From: Tharpella sp964457755
Lineage (GTDB): Bacteria; Desulfobacterota; Anaeroferrophillalia; Anaeroferrophillales; Tharpellaceae
Direction of reading: 5' to 3'
Assembly (NCBI GenBank): GCA_964457755.1
Contig: CAYWGC010000002.1
Location: 1 to 64,000, forward strand
Length of the DNA: 64,000 bases
Positions 17,756-25,080 of the stretch are shown piece by piece. The number at the start of each line of letters is the position of its first letter. Position 1 is the stretch's first letter. The translations under genes were made by a program, and so were the position numbers. A model generated the notes under the pieces. It ran no database searches. It worked only from the letters and a program-made list of their open reading frames with translations, and was not told the DNA's origin.

Positions 17756-18623
17756 AAATATATTTTCGGGCGGTTCGCTTGAATCTTATCTTGGTGATAT
17801 TCGTAATATCCCCTTGCTTGATGAAGCCGAAGAGATTAAACTCTCACGCTTGGTGCAAGAAGGTGATGGAAAAGCCCGGAAAAAGATGATTGAAGCCAAT
17901 CTGCGCTTGGTTGTTCATTTGGTCAAGCACTATCAGAACCGGGGTTTGCCGACTGAGGATCTGATTGAGGAGGGTAACCTTGGATTGATCCGGGCGGTTG
18001 AAAGGTTTGATCCTGAATTTAATTGTCGTTTTTCAACTTATGCGGTCTGGTGGATTCGCCAGTATATGAGTCGGGCTCTGATCAGTCAGAGCAAAATTAT
18101 CCGTCTTCCGGTACATGTTGTTGATGAATATAACACTTTTATTAAGGGGCGTCAGCAATATATCCGTGAACATGGACGTGAACCTAGTTTTGAAGAGGTT
18201 GCCAACTATATAGACCATGTCTTTACCTCATTTACTCCCGCTCTGGCCCGTCTTAACAACCTTGTCACCCTGACTTCCGGTAATAATATGAATGGAGATC
18301 GTGAGAGTGATAATGGGGGTATTGGCACCATGTCGCTGGAGCAATTGGCGGATGATTCAAATGAAAGTCCTCTACAAACCATAGATAATGACCTACGTAT
18401 GAAAATTATCCATTGTTGGCTTGATGAACTGAGGCCTAAGGAGCGTCAGGTGATAACTAAGAGATTTGGTCTTGCCGGAGAAGATGGTCAGACCTTGGAG
18501 GAGATCGGTGGGCAACTTAATCTGACCCGTGAGCGAATTCGGCAACTCGAAAAATCGGCGTTGCACCGTTTGAAGAAAATTGTTGGCGTTGATGATTATA
18601 ATTTGGAAGATCTTCTTTTTTGA
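17739..18623 (+). CDS. rpoS: RNA polymerase sigma factor, RpoS-type sigma-70
   Basis: 294 residues. Region 1.2 (SLESYLGDI), region 2 (ANLRLVVHLVKHYQNRGL, DLIEEGNLGLIRAVERFD and RFSTYAVWWIRQ), region 3 and the region 4.2 helix-turn-helix (LEEIGGQLNLTRERIRQLE) are all present. The long non-conserved insert of primary RpoD is missing, and pcm lies directly upstream, so a stationary-phase/stress sigma factor is the likely identity rather than RpoD. An Asn-rich loop (GNNMNGDRESDNGG) lies between regions 3 and 4. Confidence 0.85.
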   Translation: MAGGDKNIFSGGSLESYLGDIRNIPLLDEAEEIKLSRLVQEGDGKARKKMIEANLRLVVHLVKHYQNRGLPTEDLIEEGNLGLIRAVERFDPEFNCRFSTYAVWWIRQYMSRALISQSKIIRLPVHVVDEYNTFIKGRQQYIREHGREPSFEEVANYIDHVFTSFTPALARLNNLVTLTSGNNMNGDRESDNGGIGTMSLEQLADDSNESPLQTIDNDLRMKIIHCWLDELRPKERQVITKRFGLAGEDGQTLEEIGGQLNLTRERIRQLEKSALHRLKKIVGVDDYNLEDLLF

Positions 18624-18655
18624 TGGATAGTTGCAATGGAAAAATTAAGGATACC

Positions 18656-20548
18656 ATGAAGTTACTTGAAAAAATCAAGGATCCGAGTGATCTCAGAGCG
18701 CTTAGAATTGAAGATTTACCCCATCTTGCGACCGAAATTCGTACGCTTATTATTGAGACCGTAGCTCGTAATGGTGGTCACTTAGCCTCTTCTCTGGGGG
18801 TTGTTGAATTGACGATTGCTTTGCACTATGTTTTTTCGACACCACGTGATCTGTTAGTTTGGGATGTTGGACATCAGGCTTACGCCCATAAGATTCTGAC
18901 CGGCAGGGCTGAGCGTTTTTCAACCTTGCGCCAGGCTGGCGGCATGAGTGGCTTTCCCAAAAGAGAGGAGAGCGAATATGATACCTTTAATGTCGGGCAC
19001 AGCAGCACCTCCATCTCGGCTGCCCTGGGAATGGCTTTGGCCGCTGAACATCTGAAAAAACGTCAGCGTACGGTCGCCATTATCGGAGATGGTTCGATGA
19101 CGGCCGGTCTCGCTTTTGAAGCCTTAAATCATGCCGGTTCCATGGATCGGAATCTGATTGTTGTCTTAAATGACAATGAAATGTCGATCTCTCAGAATGT
19201 TGGTGCCCTGTCAGCCTATCTCAACCGGATTCTGACCGGTTCTACGGTAAATCGCTTGCGTCACGATGTGAAATCAATGCTTACCAATATTCCCAAGGTC
19301 GGTGATAGTGTTTTTAAGATGGTGAAACGGGCCGAGGAGTCCTTTAAAGGATTTGTCATCCCGGTCGGGACCATTTTTGAAGATCTCGGTTTTCAGTATG
19401 TTGGGCCGATGCCCGGTCACGATCTTGCAACTCTGATCGAGACTTTCGATAATATAAATCATCTTGATGGTCCGATTCTGCTTCATGTTGTTACTAAAAA
19501 AGGTAAAGGTTACGGCCCGGCTGAGGCCGCTCCGGCGCTTTTTCATGGGGTCGGCCCTTTTGAGGTTGCCAGTGGCGGCAAGCCAGAGTCAGCAAAAAAA
19601 TTATCAACGAAAAAATCTCCGCCCAGTTATACTTCGGTTTTTGGTCGCACATTGACCGCTCTTGCCGCTCAAGATGTGCGGGTTATCGGGATTACGGCGG
19701 CGATGCCGGCGGGTACCGGGGTTGAGGCTATGGCTGAAAAATTTCCTGATCGGGTTTATGATGTCGGTATTGCCGAACAGCATGGAGTTACTCTGGCCGC
19801 TGGTATGGCGAGTCGGGGTTTACGACCCTTTGTGGCGATCTATTCAACCTTTATGCAACGGGCTTTTGATCAGGTCTTACACGATGTCGCTCTGCAGAAT
19901 CTTCCAGTAACCCTCTGTCTTGATCGGGCTGGGGTTGTGGGTGAAGACGGCCCTACTCATCATGGCACTTTTGATCTCTCCTATCTCAGGATGATCCCCA
20001 ACATGACAATTATGGCCCCCAAAGATGAGAATGAACTGCAGCATATGCTTTTTACGACTTTGAAGATTGCTGGGCCGGTTGCCATTCGTTATCCACGCGG
20101 TAACGGCCTTGGGGTAGAGATGGATAAGGATTTTCAAGAGTTGCCCAAAGGTAGCTGGGAGATTTTGCGGCAAGGTAAAGATGCGGTTTTGCTGGCTGTC
20201 GGCTCCTGCGTTGCGCCAGCTATGGCGGCGGCTGGAAAGCTTGCCGCAGAAAATAAGATCGACTGTCAGGTGGTCAATTGCCGTTACGTGAAACCTTTCG
20301 ATAAAGAGCTTCTAGAAAATTGTCTAAAAGAATTTAAATTGGTCTTCACATTTGAAGAAAATGTGGTCGCCGGTGGTTTTGGCGGCGGTGTTTTAGAGTT
20401 TATGGCGGCGAGAAATATCTGGTCTGCCCGGATTGTGAACTCCGGGTTGCCCGACCGCTTTGTGCCGCATGGAACCCCGGTGCAGCAGCGTCATGATTTG
20501 GGCCTTGATGCCGAAGGTATAAGAAAAAAAGTGCTGGAAATTTATTGA
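18656..20548 (+). CDS. dxs: 1-deoxy-D-xylulose-5-phosphate synthase
   Basis: 630 residues from the ATG at 18656, chosen because AAGGA lies 5-6 nt upstream and the protein then begins MKLLEKIKDPSDLRAL like other Dxs proteins. In-frame starts at 18620/18623 overlap the rpoS stop and lack a ribosome site. Thiamine diphosphate motif GDGSMTAGLAFEAL, the GHQAY block, and the transketolase pyrimidine domain with EQHGVTLAAGMA and GEDGPTHHG are clear. It condenses pyruvate and glyceraldehyde-3-phosphate, the first step of the MEP pathway that ispG serves. Confidence 0.95.
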   Translation: MKLLEKIKDPSDLRALRIEDLPHLATEIRTLIIETVARNGGHLASSLGVVELTIALHYVFSTPRDLLVWDVGHQAYAHKILTGRAERFSTLRQAGGMSGFPKREESEYDTFNVGHSSTSISAALGMALAAEHLKKRQRTVAIIGDGSMTAGLAFEALNHAGSMDRNLIVVLNDNEMSISQNVGALSAYLNRILTGSTVNRLRHDVKSMLTNIPKVGDSVFKMVKRAEESFKGFVIPVGTIFEDLGFQYVGPMPGHDLATLIETFDNINHLDGPILLHVVTKKGKGYGPAEAAPALFHGVGPFEVASGGKPESAKKLSTKKSPPSYTSVFGRTLTALAAQDVRVIGITAAMPAGTGVEAMAEKFPDRVYDVGIAEQHGVTLAAGMASRGLRPFVAIYSTFMQRAFDQVLHDVALQNLPVTLCLDRAGVVGEDGPTHHGTFDLSYLRMIPNMTIMAPKDENELQHMLFTTLKIAGPVAIRYPRGNGLGVEMDKDFQELPKGSWEILRQGKDAVLLAVGSCVAPAMAAAGKLAAENKIDCQVVNCRYVKPFDKELLENCLKEFKLVFTFEENVVAGGFGGGVLEFMAARNIWSARIVNSGLPDRFVPHGTPVQQRHDLGLDAEGIRKKVLEIY

Positions 20549-20561
20549 GAATAAATTTTAT

Positions 20562-21932
20562 ATGTCATTTGCTCACCTTGGTCTTCAAGTCGAACTGCTT
20601 AAAGCTGTTAAAGCTAACGGTTATAGCATTCCCACTGCCATTCAACGTAAAGCCATTCCCATTATTTTAGAGGGCCGGGATATTCTGGCCCGGGCCCAGA
20701 CCGGAACCGGAAAAACCGCTGCCTTTGCCCTGCCGCTGGTCGAAATCTTAAGTCAGAACAAAGGTGTTGGCCGCCACCCACGCGCCCTGGTTCTAGTCCC
20801 TACACGGGAACTTGCGCATCAAGTGGGGGAGAACATAAAGGTTTATGCCAGAAAGCTCTCTCTGCGGTGTACCGTAGTCTATGGTGGCGTTCGCATCAAT
20901 CCTCAGATTGAGCGCTTGTGCCGGGGTGTCGATATCCTGGTGGCCACCCCGGGCCGTTTGCTGGATCTGGTCGCAAAGCGGCATCTGCAGCTTTGCCGGA
21001 TAGAGTTTATGGTTTTTGACGAGGCCGACAAGATGCTGGATTTGGGATTTAGTGAGGAAATTTCCGAGATCCTTGATCTCCTGCCCGACGAGCGCCGGAC
21101 CATGCTCTTTTCTGCTACCTATACGCAAGCGATTCGGAACCTTGCTGAAAAATTGTTGGATAATCCCGAATATATCGAGGTGACCCCCCGGAAAACTGCG
21201 GCAGAAGCGATTATGCAGAAGGTTCATCTGGTGGAGCAAACCAGTAAAAGAGCTCTGCTTGCCCACCTTGTCAGTAAGGAGAAATGGTGTCAGGTTCTGG
21301 TTTTTACCCGCACCAAACACGGAGCTGAAAAACTAGCGGATCAGCTTGTAGCCCAAGGGTTCAGTAGCGCTGCTCTGCACGGTGACAAGAGTCAGCTTTT
21401 GCGCACCAGCACCTTGCAAAAATTTAAAAATAAAGAGCTTCGTATTTTGGTAGCAACCGATGTCGCAGCTCGAGGTCTCGACATAAACAATCTTGCCTGT
21501 GTGGTTAATTTTGATCTGCCGGCGGTTCCTGAAGATTATGTGCACCGCATCGGTCGTACCGGTCGGGCCGGGGCCAGCGGGCTTGCCGTTTCCCTGGTCA
21601 GCCACACAGAAAAGCCACACCTTAAGGCTATTGAAAAACTGCTCAATAAAAAAATCTTAGTGGAAAAAGTTGACGGTTATTCAGAGGATAGTGAGCTCCC
21701 GGATTATATTCTCTATCGTCCTGGCAACGCTGCCAGTGCAAAAAACGTAGATCCGGATCTCAAGGCGTTGCTCGATAAAAGGGAGGCTGCAAAAGCAGAG
21801 CGCTCGCAACCTCGTAAAGCAAAGTCAATAAGTTCCAGGAAAAGTTCGGATCCTAGATTGAAATCAAAATCTCGCTCAGGCTTGCGCCCACCTCAATCTT
21901 CAAACCAAAGAAAAACCAGAGGTCGGAGATAG
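20562..21932 (+). CDS. DEAD-box ATP-dependent RNA helicase, RhlE-like
   Basis: 456 residues. Q motif (F-x-A-H-L-G-L and IPTAIQRKAIP), Walker A ARAQTGTGKTAAF, PTRELAHQ, DEAD in VFDEADKMLDLGF, SAT in LFSATYT, and HRIGRTGRAG are all present. A basic, Ser/Arg/Lys-rich tail covers the last ~55 residues, as in RhlE/RhlB-type helicases that remodel ribosomal or degradosomal RNA. It follows dxs by 13 nt. Confidence 0.9.
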   Translation: MSFAHLGLQVELLKAVKANGYSIPTAIQRKAIPIILEGRDILARAQTGTGKTAAFALPLVEILSQNKGVGRHPRALVLVPTRELAHQVGENIKVYARKLSLRCTVVYGGVRINPQIERLCRGVDILVATPGRLLDLVAKRHLQLCRIEFMVFDEADKMLDLGFSEEISEILDLLPDERRTMLFSATYTQAIRNLAEKLLDNPEYIEVTPRKTAAEAIMQKVHLVEQTSKRALLAHLVSKEKWCQVLVFTRTKHGAEKLADQLVAQGFSSAALHGDKSQLLRTSTLQKFKNKELRILVATDVAARGLDINNLACVVNFDLPAVPEDYVHRIGRTGRAGASGLAVSLVSHTEKPHLKAIEKLLNKKILVEKVDGYSEDSELPDYILYRPGNAASAKNVDPDLKALLDKREAAKAERSQPRKAKSISSRKSSDPRLKSKSRSGLRPPQSSNQRKTRGRR

Positions 21933-21956
21933 AGCCGTATAATTTTTGTTTGTAGG

Positions 21957-21985
21957 TTGACCCGATCAGTATTACTTGTTATATT
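21957..21985 (+). promoter_or_regulatory. Sigma-70-type promoter, copy 1 (upstream of phosphatase remnant)
   Basis: TTGACC at 21957-21962, a 17 bp spacer and TATATT at 21980-21985. The segment is closely similar to 23503-23531, which lies before the intact HAD phosphatase gene, so it is a duplicated promoter now driving only a remnant and perhaps the following binding-protein gene. Confidence 0.6.
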
Positions 21986-22011
21986 AAACTACATGCCGTA
22001 TATTCAATGTT

Positions 22012-22119
22012 TAGGTGAATGACAAGTATGCTCAGCTGGATCTTGATGAGCTCTCTCATTTTCATCTGAGCTCACAGCTCTGTTATCCCATAAATGGTTA
22101 TTTTGGTAAAGTTGCCAAC
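22012..22119 (+). pseudogene. Remnant of the secreted HAD phosphatase gene
   Basis: About 108 bp closely match 24446-24548 of the intact phosphatase gene downstream. The translated remnant shares KYAQ, ELSHFHL and the GYFGKVAN lysine motif. The remnant runs directly out of a promoter copy, so everything between promoter and motif III was deleted; after GKVAN the homology ends and no further domain is recognisable to about 22263. The HAD aspartates are gone. The 408 bp between the helicase stop and the next gene otherwise hold nothing I recognise. Confidence 0.75.
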
Positions 22120-22340
22120 AAGCTCTTTTTCATATTTTTCGGCAGGCGTTTCCAGTTCGGAAACTCTTTTTCAAGTTGCTCTAGCACTTCTTTTTTGATA
22201 TTTTGTGCATTAAGTAATTGTTTTATTGGACTTTTATATGAGTTTTGCGACACCTTTATCTAATTGGAAAATTTTTATTATGAGTCGATAACCTTTGCAT
22301 TTCTGGTTAGTGCAGAAAAACTATTTGATGGAGTTTGGAA

Positions 22341-23432
22341 ATGAATAAAGTTCTGGCCGTAGTTACTGTTTTGATGTTGTTAGTCGAAGGTGGTTGGGCT
22401 TGGGGCGGAGGTGAAAAGGCGGAGCTGCGGATTACCTGCTGGGAAGGTTATGCCAGGCCTTATATTGATGATTTCAAGATCCTGGTAAAGGATAAGTACA
22501 AAATTGATCTAGAGGTCAAAATTCAAAATCCAGTCGATCAGGATGAATTTTATGAGGCCGCAAAAGTTGGTAAGGCTGATCTGATTTCCCCACCTCAGGA
22601 TTTGCCCAAGAACCCGAAATTTTATTGTTTTAACGATGGCGATTTTCTGCTCCAGATGCCGGATCTGAAAAATGTTCCTAATTTCAAATATATTCTTCCT
22701 TTTTTTAAGAGAGATTTAGCTCTAGATTACAAGGGGGTTCGCTATGGTGTGCCCTATAATTGCGGACCTTATGGTTTGGCTTATAATGCTGAAGTAGTGC
22801 AGTCCTCTCCTACCAGTTGGAACGTCTTTTTTGATCCGCTATATATAGACAAATATACGATTAATAATAATTTCCCCAAATGTAACATTTGGATTTCAGC
22901 GCTTTCTCTGGGCTATGGTTATGAGGATATTTTTGACATATCCAAGCTTGACCGGAAAAAAGTACAGGTTCGGCTTAATCAGCTCGTGAAAAATGCCAAA
23001 AGTCTTTGGGATGGAGCCGCGAATCCCGATGAATTCCCTGAACTCTCTTTGGCGACGACTTGGGGTTTCGCGGCTCAACAGGCCAATTTGAAGGGGGGTA
23101 AGTGGCTTTTAGCATCGCCAAAAGAAGGTGGTACTGCTTGGATTGATTATTGGTGCATTACCCATTGTGCAAAAGGGTTAACAAAGCGTCTTTGTGAAGA
23201 GTGGATTAATTTTATGCTTTCTCCAGACCGTCAAGTCGATGTTGTTCGTTCACAAGGGGTCTCACCGGCCGTAGGCAATGTGGCTGGCATGGTGACCGAA
23301 ACTGAACAAAAAATTTTTCATGTAGGTGATAACGAATACTTTAACAGCGTAGCTCTATGGCGAGTTATGGATGAAAATACGGTCAAGGCTTTTGCCGAGA
23401 TGTGGGCCCAAGCGAAACAGCAGCGTAAATAA
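22341..23432 (+). CDS. PotD/PotF-like periplasmic solute-binding protein (orphan)
   Basis: 363 residues from the ATG at 22341, which has GGAG 7 nt upstream. Signal peptide to about residue 19 (GGWAWGG). The body resembles spermidine/putrescine-type binding proteins: ITCWEGYARPYIDDF at the start, GVPYNCGPYGLAYNAEVV, and a C-terminal AWIDYWCITHCAKG segment. It should bind a small cationic or amine ligand in the periplasm. No matching permease or ATPase is adjacent. It sits between the decayed and intact copies of the phosphatase gene and next to an ethanolamine ammonia-lyase, so an amino-alcohol or choline-like ligand is plausible but unproven. Confidence 0.75.
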   Translation: MNKVLAVVTVLMLLVEGGWAWGGGEKAELRITCWEGYARPYIDDFKILVKDKYKIDLEVKIQNPVDQDEFYEAAKVGKADLISPPQDLPKNPKFYCFNDGDFLLQMPDLKNVPNFKYILPFFKRDLALDYKGVRYGVPYNCGPYGLAYNAEVVQSSPTSWNVFFDPLYIDKYTINNNFPKCNIWISALSLGYGYEDIFDISKLDRKKVQVRLNQLVKNAKSLWDGAANPDEFPELSLATTWGFAAQQANLKGGKWLLASPKEGGTAWIDYWCITHCAKGLTKRLCEEWINFMLSPDRQVDVVRSQGVSPAVGNVAGMVTETEQKIFHVGDNEYFNSVALWRVMDENTVKAFAEMWAQAKQQRK

Positions 23433-23502
23433 GAGTAACTCGATTCGGAGGCTTTTTAGAGGAGTGCTTAATTATAAACTTCGTGGAAACTAAGATATGT
23501 TG

Positions 23503-23531
23503 TTGACCAGACCGGTATTGCTTGTTATGTT
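23503..23531 (+). promoter_or_regulatory. Sigma-70-type promoter, copy 2 (upstream of HAD phosphatase)
   Basis: TTGACC at 23503-23508, 17 bp spacer, TATGTT at 23526-23531. The spacer is nearly the same as in copy 1 at 21957-21985. It lies 100 bp before the phosphatase ATG. Conservation between the two copies supports it as a real promoter. Confidence 0.6.
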
Positions 23532-23630
23532 ATACTCTGTGATGTCCGTTCAATCTGTGTGAAAACCTTTTTGGAATTTGTTTCAGGTGAATTTCATTTG
23601 ATTATTTTAAATCAAACAGGAGGAAGTATT

Positions 23631-24872
23631 ATGAAGTTTAGTAAGCGGTTGCGCAGTAATCTGATTATGGTTTTGGTTGTCGGTTTAGTGGTCTCTCTAT
23701 TTTCCACGGTGGCGTTGGCGCAGTCGATTTCTCTTCAGGGAAATTGGAATCCTGAAGTTAAGTTACGGCTTGAAAAGTTAATTGCCGCCAATGCCGGGCA
23801 GGGGAGAATTTGTGTTTTTGATTTTGATAACACAACTATCTGTCGTGATATTGGTGAAGCCACTATGGCTGCCTTGAATGAGGCAGGCTTGGTGACCAAA
23901 GAGAAACACTATAAATGTGTAAATCCAGAATCTTTCATGTTGGATGGTAAAAAAATTACAATGGACACGGCCGAGAATCTGCCGGCCTATTATGAAAATT
24001 TCCTCTCAGCTACCAAACATCATGAGTTGGAGAGTACCCCTTATGAGAATGGTTATGGTTGGGTGGTTCAGATCATGGCGCCCATGAGTCCGGCCGATTG
24101 GCTGCCCTCTACTGAGAAAGCCTTCTCTGATGGGGTCAGTGAGAGTGATACTAAGAGTGCTGATCTCAAGGAGACCAAGATCAATGGTTACCGGATGCCT
24201 TTTTTCTATCCCGAAATGGTTGATCTCTATGGTGTTCTTTTGAAAAATGGTTACAAAGTCTATATCTCTTCCGCCAGTAATGTACATACGGTCAGATGGA
24301 TGGTGCTTAATAAGCTTAATCCCAGAATTCAGGCTCTGCATGGTAAAGATCTGGCGATTCCGGCGCAAAATGTTATCGGTATCAGCTGTCTGATGATTGA
24401 TGACCGCAGTGGCAAGCTCTGTAAAGATCCCTACCTTGTCCAAGAGAATGAAAAGTATGCTCAGTGTGACACCGAAGAGCTCTCTCATTTTCATCTGACT
24501 TCGCAAATCTGTCATCCCATGAATGGCTATTTCGGTAAAGTCGCTAATATCATGAAATATATCACGGTTGAGCGGCCTTTCCTGATCGCTGGTGACAGCT
24601 CCAATGACCTACCAATGTTGGATCGGTCTGAAAACCGTATCTGGATTACCCGTCTTGAGAAGATGAACTATCAGGAAACTCTGGTCAAGGTTATGAAAAA
24701 AGCGCTGCCGGGTCAATGGTATGTGCAGCCGGTACTCTACAAAAAAGCTCCAGGATTTGTTTCAACTCAGGCCGACCTTAACAAACGTCTGGCAGCTAAG
24801 CCAAAAAATCTGGCTAAAGTTAACAAGGTTGTCAAATTTTTAGAGAACAACAAGGCTTTAAATAGCTTCTAA
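23631..24872 (+). CDS. Secreted HAD-family phosphatase resembling phosphorylcholine phosphatase (PchP-like)
   Basis: 413 residues from the ATG at 23631, which has a strong AGGAGG site; an upstream in-frame start at 23559 lacks one and would bury the signal peptide. Signal peptide to about residue 33 (VALAQS). HAD motifs: I, DFDNT with Asp64 and Asp66; II, SSAS around Ser213; III, a Lys in GYFGKVAN; IV, GDSSND with Asp322 and Asp326. The segment NWNPEVKLRLEKLIA before motif I recalls Pseudomonas PchP, a periplasmic phosphatase for phosphorylcholine and phosphorylethanolamine (from memory, not aligned). It would release an amino alcohol in the periplasm. It precedes the ammonia-lyase gene by about 210 bp. 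Confidence 0.8.
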   Translation: MKFSKRLRSNLIMVLVVGLVVSLFSTVALAQSISLQGNWNPEVKLRLEKLIAANAGQGRICVFDFDNTTICRDIGEATMAALNEAGLVTKEKHYKCVNPESFMLDGKKITMDTAENLPAYYENFLSATKHHELESTPYENGYGWVVQIMAPMSPADWLPSTEKAFSDGVSESDTKSADLKETKINGYRMPFFYPEMVDLYGVLLKNGYKVYISSASNVHTVRWMVLNKLNPRIQALHGKDLAIPAQNVIGISCLMIDDRSGKLCKDPYLVQENEKYAQCDTEELSHFHLTSQICHPMNGYFGKVANIMKYITVERPFLIAGDSSNDLPMLDRSENRIWITRLEKMNYQETLVKVMKKALPGQWYVQPVLYKKAPGFVSTQADLNKRLAAKPKNLAKVNKVVKFLENNKALNSF

Positions 24873-24912
24873 GGTGGACTTCGCTCACATCTTGAGATAG
24901 AATTTTTTATAA

Positions 24913-24966
24913 ACCACAGAGAGCACAGAGAAAACTTTTTTTCCTTTCTTTGTGCTCTCTGTGGTA
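24913..24966. repeat. Inverted repeat between phosphatase and EutBC genes
   Basis: Left arm ACCACAGAGAGCACAGAGA and a near-perfect reverse complement on the right, separated by about 13 bp rich in T. Transcribed, it forms a long hairpin in the leader of the EutBC gene, 115 bp before the start. It resembles dispersed palindromic repeats with CACAGAG units found in many genomes. It may attenuate or protect mRNA, or simply be a mobile repeat. No U-run typical of an intrinsic terminator follows directly. Confidence 0.7.
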
Positions 24967-25080
24967 AAAAATATTGTTTTTTATAGCAGAAGTTCTGGAT
25001 TTAGTTGCTTATCTGATTATCTCTTCAGGGTGCTTCCCATTGAAGTGTCTTGGAGGGCAAACGTCAACAAGGGGTTGTTA

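Noticed and set aside
24873..25080. Possible cobalamin riboswitch before the EutBC gene
   Set aside because: No B12-box-like conserved segment (GCCACTG) or riboswitch layout is visible; the leader holds a simple inverted repeat.
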